Of a stretch of 64,000 bases of DNA, positions 25,250 through 32,365 are shown in pieces. Source of the DNA: G942493275 sp942493275. Lineage in GTDB: Bacteria; Actinomycetota; Coriobacteriia; Anaerosomatales; PHET01. The first letter of the stretch is position 1, and every line of letters starts with the position of its first letter. The stretch spans positions 558,001 to 622,000 of the forward strand of contig OW818687.1 of NCBI GenBank assembly GCA_942493275.1, given 5' to 3'. The notes beneath the pieces were generated by a model. It did no database searches. It worked only from the letters and a program-made list of their open reading frames with translations, and had not been told where the DNA came from. The position numbers and the translations under genes were made by a program.

Positions 25250-25497
25250 GGCTTCTGACCAGAGTCTGGTTCTGGCTCCTCGCCATCCCCTTGTTGCTCT
25301 TCGGAAGCCTGATCATCTCGTTCGGTGTCGTCACCACACTCGATCGAGTCTTTGGAGGCAGCGCCCTGAACGTGTGGGGCGACATGGAGGGTCTCATCGG
25401 TGCGTTTTGGATGGGCGCCGTGATGTTGTTCGTGGCAGGACTCAGCGGGCTGATCGCCTATCTTCGCCGGGCGCATCAGCCTGCCGGGTCCGCCTAA
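25246..25497 (+). CDS. Cassette 13, gene b: two-helix membrane protein
   Basis: An 83-residue protein with helices at about residues 5-30 and 52-73, separated by an acidic loop. ATG 25246 is translationally coupled to gene a, implying that the two act together. A longer in-phase frame upstream is a shadow of gene a. Its stop lies within the R'' end of attC 13. Confidence 0.65.
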   Translation: MRLLTRVWFWLLAIPLLLFGSLIISFGVVTTLDRVFGGSALNVWGDMEGLIGAFWMGAVMLFVAGLSGLIAYLRRAHQPAGSA

Positions 25498-25582
25498 CAA
25501 GGGCATCGAGCAGAACGCCAGAAGGTAGACTGACCAGCGAGGGGTGTGCGCGTCTGCTCATGCCCAAAGACGTACGTTAGAT
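25492..25582 (+). repeat. attC 13 (type A, with ACGT insertion)
   Basis: Bounded by GCCTAAC and GTTAGAT. The right end reads GACGTACGTTAG instead of GACGTTAG, a four-base duplication next to the crossover site. Confidence 0.88.
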
Positions 25583-25663
25583 TCACTTGTGTCTCCCCCG
25601 ATGTCGTTGCACGCGGGTACAATCGGCGTGCGTGATGAATTCGGGCTCTGAGAGGTGATAGCG

Positions 25664-25885
25664 ATGACGGTCGACGAAATCATGCGTGAAGCGCTGGCAC
25701 TCGACGTCGAGACACGTGCCTCAATTGCCCACGAGCTGCTCAACAGCCTTGAGTCCCTCTCGGAGGCAGAGGTTGAGCGCCTCTGGATCGACGAGGCCAA
25801 GCGTCGGAGCGACGACGTGAAGTCCGGCGTCGCCGTCACGATTCCCGCGGATGAGTCCCTCGCCCGCGCCCGCGCGCGTCGGTGA
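25664..25885 (+). CDS. Cassette 14: addiction-module antitoxin (PF09720-like)
   Basis: A 73-residue acidic protein with ALDVETRASIAHELLNSLE and VERLWIDEAKRRSDDVKSG, the signature of the small addiction-module component family that precedes ParE-type toxins. ATG 25664 follows GAGAGGTG; a GTG at 25655 is less likely. It overlaps the toxin start by four bases. It should bind and neutralise the toxin. Confidence 0.85.
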   Translation: MTVDEIMREALALDVETRASIAHELLNSLESLSEAEVERLWIDEAKRRSDDVKSGVAVTIPADESLARARARR

Positions 25886-26196
25886 AGCGCATCGTCCTCC
25901 GCGTCCACGAGGATGCGGATCGCGAACTCAACGATGCTGCGGACTACTACGACGCAGAGAGCCCTGGCCTAGGTGGAGCGTTCCTCGACCAACTCGAGGA
26001 CGGCTTCGACCGTATCCGCCGCAACCCGAGCGCGGCGCCGGAGGTCGAGACTGGAATCAGGAAGCTGGTTCTCGCCAAATTCCCTTACAACCTGATCTAC
26101 GAACTCGATGCTGATTCGGCGTTGATTCTGGCCGTCGCCCATCAGCGGCAACGGCCTCATTACTGGCGTTCTCGGCAGAGGGCCGGCGGAATCTAA
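25882..26196 (+). CDS. Cassette 14: ParE/RelE-family toxin
   Basis: A 104-residue protein. RELNDAADYYDAESPGLGGAFLDQLEDGFDRIRRNP and FPYNLIYELDADSALILAVAHQRQRPHYW are the helical hairpin and beta sheet of ParE/RelE toxins. GTG 25882 overlaps the antitoxin stop. The stop lies just before attC 14, so the complete pair forms one cassette. Confidence 0.88.
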   Translation: MKRIVLRVHEDADRELNDAADYYDAESPGLGGAFLDQLEDGFDRIRRNPSAAPEVETGIRKLVLAKFPYNLIYELDADSALILAVAHQRQRPHYWRSRQRAGGI

Positions 26197-26276
26197 CAAG
26201 GGCATCAACCTGACCGGCGGCAGGTAGACTGACCTGGAAGTTGTTGCGCCGCAGGTTATGCGCAAACACGTTAGAA
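26191..26276 (+). repeat. attC 14 (type B)
   Basis: Bounded by ATCTAAC and GTTAGAA. Arms GGCATCAACCTGACCGGCGG and CGCCGCAGGTTATGCGC pair with the extra C. Confidence 0.9.
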
Positions 26277-26359
26277 CGAGGCCGGCGGCCGAGTACCGGG
26301 AGCCGCATTCACACTAGTAACGCTAGACGGGTATACACGCGGCGCGTTACTATCTCACC

Positions 26360-26638
26360 ATGATCGTCTCATGCCCTGATTCCGACACAGAGGCTTTGGC
26401 CGGCGGCAGGCGCGTCAAGCGCTTCGTCGCCTTCGAGTCGGTCGCTCGGCGCAAGCTCCGTCAGCTCGAGATCGCCGGCCGAATCGACGACTTGAGAGTC
26501 CCGCCGGGAAACAGACTAGAGGCGCTCAAAGGCAATCGCGCAGGGCAGGACAGCATACGCATCGACGATCAGTATCGGGTGTGTTTCGTCTGGACCTCCG
26601 CAGGAGCGGAAGACGTCGAGATCGTGGACTACCACTAG
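26360..26638 (+). CDS. Cassette 15: HigB-type toxin (RelE superfamily)
   Basis: A 92-residue protein. ARRKLRQLEIAGRIDDLRVPPGNRLEALKGNRAGQ and SIRIDDQYRVCFVW match the plasmid-maintenance killer (HigB) family. ATG 26360 is preceded by 80 bases of AT-richer sequence that probably holds the promoter (GTATACACGC near 26331). It is followed directly by the antitoxin, the order typical for HigBA. Confidence 0.9.
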   Translation: MIVSCPDSDTEALAGGRRVKRFVAFESVARRKLRQLEIAGRIDDLRVPPGNRLEALKGNRAGQDSIRIDDQYRVCFVWTSAGAEDVEIVDYH

Positions 26639-26649
26639 AGGTGATGGAT

Positions 26650-26946
26650 ATGGCGACCAGATTGGAACCGGTGACCCCTGGAAAGCTGCTGCTCGAGGAG
26701 TTCTTGCTCCCCATGGGCATCTCGCAGTATCGGCTGGCGAAGGAGATCGGCGTGCCGGCGACCCGTATCGGCGAGATCGTGGCGGGGCGCCGCGCGATCA
26801 CGGCCGACACCGATCTGCGGCTGTGCCGCTTCTTCGGACTGTCGGACGGTTACTGGCTGCGCGCGCAGGCTGCATACGATACCGAGGTCGCACATGAACG
26901 CCTCGCGGACGAACTGGCGAAGATCCATCCCTGGACGGCCGCGTAG
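26650..26946 (+). CDS. Cassette 15: HigA-type antitoxin
   Basis: A 98-residue protein. PGKLLLEEFLLPMGISQYRLAKEIGVPATRIGEIVAGRRAITADTDLRL is the XRE helix-turn-helix of HigA antitoxins. ATG 26650 is placed 8 bases after AGAGG; ATG 26644 and GTG 26641 are in frame. It lies 11 bases after the toxin and completes the module in one cassette. Confidence 0.9.
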   Translation: MATRLEPVTPGKLLLEEFLLPMGISQYRLAKEIGVPATRIGEIVAGRRAITADTDLRLCRFFGLSDGYWLRAQAAYDTEVAHERLADELAKIHPWTAA

Positions 26947-26960
26947 ACCCTCGGGGCCCG

Positions 26961-27046
26961 TTCTAACAAGGGCCCGAGCAGAACGCCAGGATGTAGAATC
27001 GATCTGAAGAGGTGTGGGCGCCAGTTCATGCCCAACTGCGTTAGAA
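26961..27046 (+). repeat. attC 15 (type A variant)
   Basis: Bounded by TTCTAAC and GTTAGAA. The left arm has lost three bases (AAGGGCCCGAGCAGAACGCC) and the right arm reads GGGCGCCAGTTCATGCCC, so the stem is imperfect. Confidence 0.85.
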
Positions 27047-27063
27047 AGACGTCGGGGGGTCCG

Positions 27064-27441
27064 ATGAAGTTCCCGGCATGGTCGTCACTTGCCGTTGGTG
27101 TCCTCATGCTGGCCCAGTGGGGCTTCTTCCTGGCTTCGAGCTCGGTACCCGAGGTCCGCACAGCACCGATTGCTCTGGCATTCCACTTGGCCGCAGAGGC
27201 TGCGACCGCCATCACGCTGCTCCTGGCCGGTTGGATGCTCGTCCGCCGGCGCGGCGGCGTTGTGCTCGGGTTGGTGGCGAACGGCATGCTGATCTACACC
27301 GTGATCGTCAGCCCCGGCTATTTCGCTCAGCTCGGACAATGGCCGCTCGTCGGCATGTTCGCCGCACTTCTCGTCGTCGCTATTGTCAATGTCATCAAGT
27401 TGGCAGGAGCGCTCCACTCGACGAGCGGGCCCGCTTCCTAA
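27064..27441 (+). CDS. Cassette 16: four-helix membrane protein
   Basis: A 125-residue protein with helices at about residues 7-25, 36-60, 67-84 and 93-113, and a basic loop WMLVRRRGG. ATG 27064 follows GGGGGG. The frame upstream passes through the attC and is not used. No family recognised. Confidence 0.65.
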   Translation: MKFPAWSSLAVGVLMLAQWGFFLASSSVPEVRTAPIALAFHLAAEAATAITLLLAGWMLVRRRGGVVLGLVANGMLIYTVIVSPGYFAQLGQWPLVGMFAALLVVAIVNVIKLAGALHSTSGPAS

Positions 27442-27522
27442 CAAGCGCTTCCACCCGTCGCGCATGAAGTTGTCATATCCTGTGAGCAAGCGGCGCGCGG
27501 GTGAAGCGCCAAGACGCTAGGC
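27436..27522 (+). repeat. attC 16 (type C)
   Basis: Bounded by TCCTAAC and GCTAGGC (T to C change in the crossover core). Arms GCGCTTCCACCCG and CGGGTGAAGCGC pair with one extra C; the loop carries TTGTCATATCCTGTGAG. Confidence 0.85.
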
Positions 27523-27545
27523 AGAGAACTCGGAATGGGGATCGG

Positions 27546-27920
27546 GTGAGGCGAAGCGTCCCGTTTGCATCGCTGTTGTTGGTCGGTCTGCTCACCGTCT
27601 CGTGCGCACCTGGAGTCTCTCGAATGTACTCACCGCCAGGAGCCGCGCGCGCATACGTCCGTGCACTTCTTGAGTCGGACACGGCGACCTTGAGCGAACA
27701 GGGGACCGTCACGGCGGACGCGCGGTCACAGGTAGCCGCTGCCATCGATAGGGCGCTGCTCGCTGAGGTCGCGGATATCCGCACTGAAGGTCGAACCAAG
27801 CGCGACAACCGCATTTTGACGCAGCCCGTCACTATCGAATCGGCAGATGGAGCGACGGTGATCCTCGACGTCGAAATCAATCTGGACACGCTGAAGGTCG
27901 TCGGCGTCGCGATCCAGTAG
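27546..27920 (+). CDS. Cassette 17: small lipoprotein
   Basis: A 124-residue protein. The signal peptide VPFASLLLVGLLTVSC ends in a lipobox cysteine near residue 20. The mature part contains AARAYVRALLESDTATL, a helix common in small exported NTF2-like or DUF4878-like domains, and ends in a beta pair. GTG 27546 was chosen as the first start of the signal peptide. Function unknown. Confidence 0.65.
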   Translation: MRRSVPFASLLLVGLLTVSCAPGVSRMYSPPGAARAYVRALLESDTATLSEQGTVTADARSQVAAAIDRALLAEVADIRTEGRTKRDNRILTQPVTIESADGATVILDVEINLDTLKVVGVAIQ

Positions 27921-28004
27921 TCACCGAGTTCGGGCGTACTCGGCGATGTCATCATAAGCACGTCACTCGGGACAAAGATACGGCGCCGGCAGGTGCCTTC
28001 TCCT

Positions 28005-28091
28005 GCCTAACAAGCACATGAAGCTGACGCGATCAGCGCTGCGTTATCCTGAGACCGCACGGCGCGCAGGTTATGCGCAAGCACGTTAGAC
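28005..28091 (+). repeat. attC 17 (type B/C hybrid)
   Basis: Bounded by GCCTAAC and GTTAGAC. Arms GCACATGAAGCTGACGCG and CGCGCAGGTTATGCGC with mismatches; the loop includes TTATCCTGAG as in type C. Confidence 0.8.
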
Positions 28092-28117
28092 ACAACACGA
28101 GGGTCGGGGGACTGCCG

Positions 28118-29425
28118 ATGGCCCAGATTCCTGAGCGGTTCGCGGCCACGGGGGCTGACGCGGCAATCAGCATCACGCGGGAGGTCACCTATCAGCGCAT
28201 CGGCGTGGGCCTCAAGTTCCCGGAGGAGCGGCTCGACGCTGATCGGCTACGGAGAGCAGTCCGTCTGACCTTCGATGCTGAACCGTTGGTCGGCTGCGAG
28301 TTCCGAACGGACGAGCGCAAAGCCTACTGGAAGCGCCTTTCGAACCTCGACGTTGCGAGTGTGTTCGTTGAGCAGACGGTCGCCGACGCGGACGCATGGC
28401 TATGCGCGTTCCAAGCGAGCGAGGTCCCTGATGAAGGCCCCCAGGCGGCCGTCTCGCTGATTCACACGGATGGCGGAGACGTCATCGGCATCAAGATGAG
28501 CCACGTGCTGGCAGATGGACAGTCCGCGAAGCAGTATGCCTACCTGCTGGCGGACCTCTATACCCGGCTTGGCGAAGACCCGTCACTCACCCCGGCGCCC
28601 AACTTGCGCGCCCGCCCCAGTGGTCGTGACGTGTGGGACAACCTGACTCCTGTTCAGCAGCGTGAAGCGAAGCGGGCGAAGTCGTGGGCGAAGCCTACAT
28701 GGCCCGCCCCGCAGACTGGTAACTCCGGCGACGGCCTCACGTATCGTTGGGCCACCATTCCGCCGCGGCGTTTCGCGGCGCTGAAGTCGTATGGCTCAGA
28801 ACGCGGATGCACGGTGAACGACATGATGCTCACCGCGGTGCTTCGCGCCTGCATCTCGCGTCTCGATCCGCCAACTGACACCCCGCTGTCGCTGATGTAC
28901 ACGGCGGACCTGAGGCGCTACCTACCCGACGCCGCCGGCCTTCCAATCTCGAACATCTCAATCTCAGGCTCGCTCGACATCGAGCGCATAGACGGTGAGA
29001 CCTTCGGGGACACATTGGCTCGCGTGCATCGGCGCATGGAGGAATGGGCAACCATGTGCCACGGTGCAGGCCCGCTCGCGAGCGCTGAGAAGATGGCGGG
29101 ACTGGGCTATGGAGTGACAAGGCTGCTGCTCGGGATGGCGTTTCGGGCTGGCGGATCGTCCGACAAGACGTATCCATGGTTCACCAACATCGGGATTCTC
29201 GACGATGACCGACTCGCCTTTGACGGGACACGCCCTGAGTCGGGATTCATGTTCGGCCCGGCCACACGAGGTCCAAGCATTGTTCCTGTCATCAGCACGT
29301 ACCGCAATGCTCTTACGGTGTGTATGGGCTTCTGCGAGTCGGACTATGGCACCGCGTCTGTCGAGTTGCTGTTGCAGTCCATAGTCAGCGAGATTGACGG
29401 GGCGTGTCCGCCAGCGTGTGTCTAA
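28118..29425 (+). CDS. Cassette 18: condensation-domain-like acyltransferase
   Basis: A 435-residue soluble protein of the chloramphenicol-acetyltransferase-like superfamily. SHVLADG at residues 128-134 corresponds to the HHxxxDG active-site motif of condensation, PapA and wax-synthase enzymes, with the second His (129), Asp 133 and Gly kept and the first His replaced by Ser. NDMMLTAVLRACI and a PISNISISGSL segment match the C-terminal half. It may transfer an acyl chain onto an alcohol or amine. ATG 28118. It is the largest cassette gene here. Confidence 0.75.
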   Translation: MAQIPERFAATGADAAISITREVTYQRIGVGLKFPEERLDADRLRRAVRLTFDAEPLVGCEFRTDERKAYWKRLSNLDVASVFVEQTVADADAWLCAFQASEVPDEGPQAAVSLIHTDGGDVIGIKMSHVLADGQSAKQYAYLLADLYTRLGEDPSLTPAPNLRARPSGRDVWDNLTPVQQREAKRAKSWAKPTWPAPQTGNSGDGLTYRWATIPPRRFAALKSYGSERGCTVNDMMLTAVLRACISRLDPPTDTPLSLMYTADLRRYLPDAAGLPISNISISGSLDIERIDGETFGDTLARVHRRMEEWATMCHGAGPLASAEKMAGLGYGVTRLLLGMAFRAGGSSDKTYPWFTNIGILDDDRLAFDGTRPESGFMFGPATRGPSIVPVISTYRNALTVCMGFCESDYGTASVELLLQSIVSEIDGACPPACV

Positions 29426-29495
29426 CAAGGGCATCGAGCTGAGCGCCGGACCAGCAAGGGGTGTGCGCGTCTGCACATGCGCAACCACGTTAGCC
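29420..29495 (+). repeat. attC 18 (short type A)
   Basis: Seventy-six bases bounded by GTCTAAC and GTTAGCC. Arms GGGCATCGAGCTGAGCGCC and GCGCGTCTGCACATGCGC are partly matched, and the GGTAGACTG part of the loop is deleted. Confidence 0.82.
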
Positions 29496-29575
29496 CGAGC
29501 ATGCGGCATTGTCCTACCAGACGGGTATCGATATACTGTTCGTTGTACGCGGACGTTATCGATATGGAGTGCATC

Positions 29576-29782
29576 ATGACTACCGTCACCATCTCGCCCA
29601 AATTCCAGGTCGTCATCCCTAAGCGGATCCGCGAGCGTCTCGACCTGCATCCCGGTCAGCAAGTACAGGTTGTCGAGTACGGCGACCGCGTCGAGTTCAT
29701 GCCTGTTCGCTCGATTGCGAGCATGCGCGGCTTCCTCGCTGGCATCGACACCTCGGTGCCCCGTGAGGATGACCGCGTGTGA
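29576..29782 (+). CDS. Cassette 19: AbrB/SpoVT-type antitoxin
   Basis: A 68-residue protein beginning TTVTISPKFQVVIPKRIRERL, the swapped-hairpin AbrB DNA-binding domain. ATG 29576 has GGAG six bases upstream; an ATG at 29564 is in frame. The preceding AT-rich stretch (GTATCGATATAC) likely holds the promoter and operator. It overlaps the VapC gene by four bases and should act as its antitoxin (VapB). Confidence 0.9.
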   Translation: MTTVTISPKFQVVIPKRIRERLDLHPGQQVQVVEYGDRVEFMPVRSIASMRGFLAGIDTSVPREDDRV

Positions 29783-30159
29783 ACGTCGTCGATTCGTGCG
29801 GATGGCTGGAATACCTGGCTTCAGGACCCAACGCCGACTTCTTCGCGTCGGCGCTTAATGACACCGACTCGCTCGTCGTCCCCGCCATCAGTGTGTACGA
29901 GGTGTTCAAGCGAGTACTGCAGCAGCGCGACGAAGGTGACGCGCTGCAGGTCGTGGCCCTCATGCAACAAGGCAGAATCGTCGACTTTGACGCGGCCTCG
30001 GCAATCGACGCAGCGGCACTCAGTGTCGATCTTGGACTGCCTCTCGCGGACGCGATCATGCTGTCGACCGCTCGCGCGCACGAGGCTACGCTGTGGACAC
30101 AAGACTCTCACTTCGAGGGTATCGAAGGCGTGCGCTACACAGCTGCTCGGCCGAGCTAA
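29779..30159 (+). CDS. Cassette 19: VapC-type PIN-domain toxin
   Basis: A 126-residue PIN-domain protein. Acidic residues at NVVDSCGWLEYL (D5), SVYEVFKR (E42), LPLADAIMLSTARA (D near 92) and LWTQDSHF (D near 111) give the metal-binding site of a VapC ribonuclease. GTG 29779 is coupled to the antitoxin. Its stop borders attC 19. Confidence 0.9.
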   Translation: MNVVDSCGWLEYLASGPNADFFASALNDTDSLVVPAISVYEVFKRVLQQRDEGDALQVVALMQQGRIVDFDAASAIDAAALSVDLGLPLADAIMLSTARAHEATLWTQDSHFEGIEGVRYTAARPS

Positions 30160-30238
30160 CAAGGGCATCGAGCCGAGCGCCAGAGGGTAGGACTGACCAG
30201 AGGGCGCCTGCGCCGCAGTACGCCCAAAGGCGTTAAGC
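30154..30238 (+). repeat. attC 19 (type A/B mix)
   Basis: Bounded by AGCTAAC and GTTAAGC. The left arm is type A (GGGCATCGAGC) but the right is TGCGCCGCAGTACGCCC, closer to type B, so the stem is weakened. Confidence 0.8.
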
Positions 30239-30270
30239 CCACCTGAGCGGTTTGAAGGAGGCTTCCGGAC

Positions 30271-30693
30271 ATGGCTCCCGAGCTGAGGGAATTGACGGCG
30301 GCAGACGACGCCGCTGTCCGGGCCGTCGAGGCCGCATATGACGCTGCCTGGAATGCCGGCGATCTCGCATCGCTGCTGCAGCTCCTCACGGACCGGGTTG
30401 TCATCATCAATCCCTACGGTGAGGTGCTCATCGGGCGCGATGCGGTCGAAACTTCATTCACGGAGCTCTTTGACGGCGCGGCGAAAGGAGCTCAGCATTC
30501 GTCGCAAATACGGGCCGTCCATTTCGTCACGTCCGACGTGGCAGTGGTCGATGCAGAAGCTGTCATCTCAGACTTCGGAGTGGGCCCGGTGCCCCTTCGG
30601 CACGGCTTCACCGATGTTCTCGTGAGGACCTCTGAAGGCTGGCGCATCGACCACGTTCGAGCCTACGCATTCATTCCGGAGCCACGGCCTTAA
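30271..30693 (+). CDS. Cassette 20: SnoaL/DUF4440-like NTF2-fold protein
   Basis: A 140-residue protein. VEAAYDAAWNAGDLASLLQLLTDRVVIINPYGEVLIGRDAVETSF and a closing beta segment WRIDHVRAYAF are characteristic of the SgcJ/EcaC and SnoaL-like NTF2 fold. Members are small enzymes or ligand-binding proteins with varied substrates. ATG 30271 follows GGAGG. Specific role unknown. Confidence 0.82.
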   Translation: MAPELRELTAADDAAVRAVEAAYDAAWNAGDLASLLQLLTDRVVIINPYGEVLIGRDAVETSFTELFDGAAKGAQHSSQIRAVHFVTSDVAVVDAEAVISDFGVGPVPLRHGFTDVLVRTSEGWRIDHVRAYAFIPEPRP

Positions 30694-30724
30694 CTCAACC
30701 TGCGCATGCCCAAGGGCGCTAGAC
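30688..30724 (+). repeat. Truncated attC 20
   Basis: Only 37 bases remain: CCTTAAC, then CTGCGCATGCCC and GCTAGAC. The middle and most of the left arm are deleted, so it is probably inactive. Confidence 0.6.
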
Positions 30725-30739
30725 ACATAGGAGTCCTCC

Positions 30740-31219
30740 ATGCCTTTCCTGCCCGCGGAATTCGAACCGCCCGGTCCGAGCGAGACCGCAAGTTTCCGTG
30801 TTCGGCCGATCACGATTCACGATGCCTTTAAGGACTACGACGCGGTGATGTCTAATCGCGAGCATCTGTGGAACCGCTTCGGGGGCATGTGGGGCTGGCC
30901 GGCTGCGGATCTCACTCTTGAGCAAGACATAATCGACCTTGCGTGGCACCAGAAGGAAGCGCAGCTGCGCTCGTCTTTCAACTACGCCGTGATGAGCCTC
31001 GACGAGACCAGGCTTCTCGGCTGTGTCTACGTCGACCCGCCTGAGCTGGAGCAGACCGAGGCGGATATCTGGTTCTGGGCCCGTGGTGACGGGGACTTCG
31101 CGAGCGCGGAGACCGAGCTTGCAGCATTCGTCACTCAGTGGTTGGGGCGGTCGTGGCCGTTCGACGTGGTTGCCATTAGCGGATCGATCGTGCGTCTGCG
31201 CCGCGGTGCTGGCGTCTAG
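30740..31219 (+). CDS. Cassette 21: GNAT-like acetyltransferase
   Basis: A 159-residue protein. FRVRPITIHDAFKDYDAVMSNREHLW at the N terminus and LLGCVYVDP in the middle resemble the N-terminal strands and beta-4 of GNAT enzymes; the acetyl-CoA loop is degenerate. Similar proteins are often annotated as GNAT family N-acetyltransferases. ATG 30740 follows AGGAG. Substrate unknown. Confidence 0.65.
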   Translation: MPFLPAEFEPPGPSETASFRVRPITIHDAFKDYDAVMSNREHLWNRFGGMWGWPAADLTLEQDIIDLAWHQKEAQLRSSFNYAVMSLDETRLLGCVYVDPPELEQTEADIWFWARGDGDFASAETELAAFVTQWLGRSWPFDVVAISGSIVRLRRGAGV

Positions 31220-31290
31220 CAAGGGCATCGAGCTGAGCTCCAGGACGTAGAGTCGACCTGGAGGGGCGTGGGCGTGTTGCTCGACCGTGA
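31214..31290 (+). repeat. Degenerate attC 21
   Basis: Begins GTCTAGC (AAC changed to AGC) and keeps GGGCATCGAGCTGAG and GACGTAGAGTCGACCTGG, but no GTTAG end is seen before the inverted gene. Likely inactive. Confidence 0.6.
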
Positions 31291-31295
31291 GCCGC

Positions 31296-31634
31296 CTATC
31301 GCCGGCATCGCCGTATCGCCACGCCCACCGTCACGGTGATGAGTGCGGCTAGCGCGATGCCAGCCATGCCGAGCCTCGTAACATCGACGGCTGGTTGCCA
31401 CTCAACGCTATCAGCGCGTATCACGTACACCCCGGCTGGCCGGGCCATCCCACCAAAGCCGCTGCCCGAGCCCTCTACTTCGCCGTCGACTTCCGACGTG
31501 GCGTTGCCCCCTCCACCGCCCCCCGCGATCATCGCCACAGGAATGACAGTCACATCGTCCTTGTCAACCGGATCACCGAAGACGCGGTGCACTGTGTAGC
31601 TGTCGCGCCAGCCCTGCAAGAGATCATTGGCCAT
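31296..31634 (-). CDS. Cassette 22 (inverted): GerW/YtfJ-like protein
   Basis: A 112-residue protein on the minus strand. HRVFGDPVDKDDVTVIPVAMIAGGGGGG, then a Gly-rich stretch and ARPAGVYVIRADSVEWQPAVD are the core of the GerW (YtfJ) family, known from spore formers and actinobacteria; a C-terminal helix (about 90-108) anchors it. ATG 31634. It lies opposite to its neighbours between attC 21 and attC 22, so it must use its own promoter. Confidence 0.82.
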   Translation of the reverse strand: MANDLLQGWRDSYTVHRVFGDPVDKDDVTVIPVAMIAGGGGGGNATSEVDGEVEGSGSGFGGMARPAGVYVIRADSVEWQPAVDVTRLGMAGIALAALITVTVGVAIRRCRR

Positions 31635-31700
31635 TGTCACGGCGGTGGCCCCTCTCTGTCGTCGTAGAGAAGAACGTACCCACTTGCCAGAGCGCGAGCT

Positions 31701-31787
31701 GGCGAACAAGGGCATCGAGCAGAGCGCCAACAGGTAGAATCGACCAGACAACACGTGCGCGACCGCTCATGCCCAGAGACGTCAGGT
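31701..31787 (+). repeat. Degenerate attC 22 (type A)
   Basis: Starts GGCGAAC instead of CTAAC and ends GTCAGGT instead of GTTAGG, but the arms GGGCATCGAGCAGAGCGCC and GCGCGACCGCTCATGCCC and the loop GGTAGAATCGACC are kept. Confidence 0.75.
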
Positions 31788-31935
31788 GGACAACCCGAAA
31801 GGAAGCCGTGTCCGAGGCCCTCGCAAGTCCTTGTGCTCACCGCCGCAGTCGCCGGCGTCTATGTCCTCACGATCGGCTGATCGCCTTTGAGCGGGAGGTC
31901 CATCCCGAGTTCTGGGAGCAGCGCTGTGCCGGGCC
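31788..31935 (+). other. Cassette remnant without a clear gene
   Basis: About 150 bases between attC 22 and attC 23. One frame encodes a short hydrophobic stretch (VLVLTAAVAGVYVLTIG) with no upstream start, which looks like the C-terminal end of a lost membrane protein. Confidence 0.4.
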
Positions 31936-32006
31936 ACCCAACAAGCGCTTCCATCCGAACCGCATGAAGTTGTCATATCCTGTGAGCCAGAGGAGCGCCG
32001 TTAGGC
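31936..32006 (+). repeat. attC 23 (short type C)
   Basis: Seventy-one bases from ACCCAAC to GTTAGGC. The left arm and loop are type C (GCGCTTCCATCCG, TTGTCATATCCTGTGAG), but the right arm is cut to GAGGAGCGCC. Confidence 0.75.
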
Positions 32007-32029
32007 GCGGCAAATAGAGGAGCTGGAGC

Positions 32030-32251
32030 ATGGGGTTGTCAGGAATCGGACCTGTTGAGTTGGTGATTGTCGCAGCGATGGCGGCGGTCGTCCTGATTCC
32101 CGTCTGGAAGATCCTCACGCGCATGGGATTCTCTGGCGAGAAGAAGACGCTGCTCATGGTCGCTCTGGCTCTTCTCCCCGCGATTGGTGTGTGTCTGCTT
32201 CTCTGGATCGTGGCCCTATCGTCGTGGCCAGCACTCGACGGCAGTGACTAG
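32030..32251 (+). CDS. Cassette 24: two-helix membrane protein
   Basis: A 73-residue protein with helices at about residues 10-27 and 42-62 separated by a basic loop (KILTRMGFSGEKK). ATG 32030 has GAGGAG upstream. The amphipathic start and small size resemble other phage-type or integron-type membrane peptides; no family recognised. Confidence 0.6.
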   Translation: MGLSGIGPVELVIVAAMAAVVLIPVWKILTRMGFSGEKKTLLMVALALLPAIGVCLLLWIVALSSWPALDGSD

Positions 32252-32263
32252 CCAGTACGGCGA

Positions 32264-32349
32264 TGGTTACGGCACGGCATCGAGCAGGACGCCAGAATGC
32301 GGAATCGACCTGAGCGCGAGGCGAGTGTTCAGGCACAAGGATGTCAGAC
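32264..32349 (+). repeat. Degenerate attC 24 (type A)
   Basis: GGTTACGGCAC replaces CTAACAAGGGC at the left and GTCAGAC replaces GTTAGAC at the right; GGCATCGAGCAGGACGCC and GGAATCGACCTG remain. Confidence 0.65.
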
Positions 32350-32365
32350 GGACGGAGGCCGCCCA

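Noticed and set aside
31634..32017. Plus-strand ORF across attC 22 and attC 23
   Set aside because: It spans two attC sites and its composition is that of non-coding frame; at most the end of a lost membrane protein is present.
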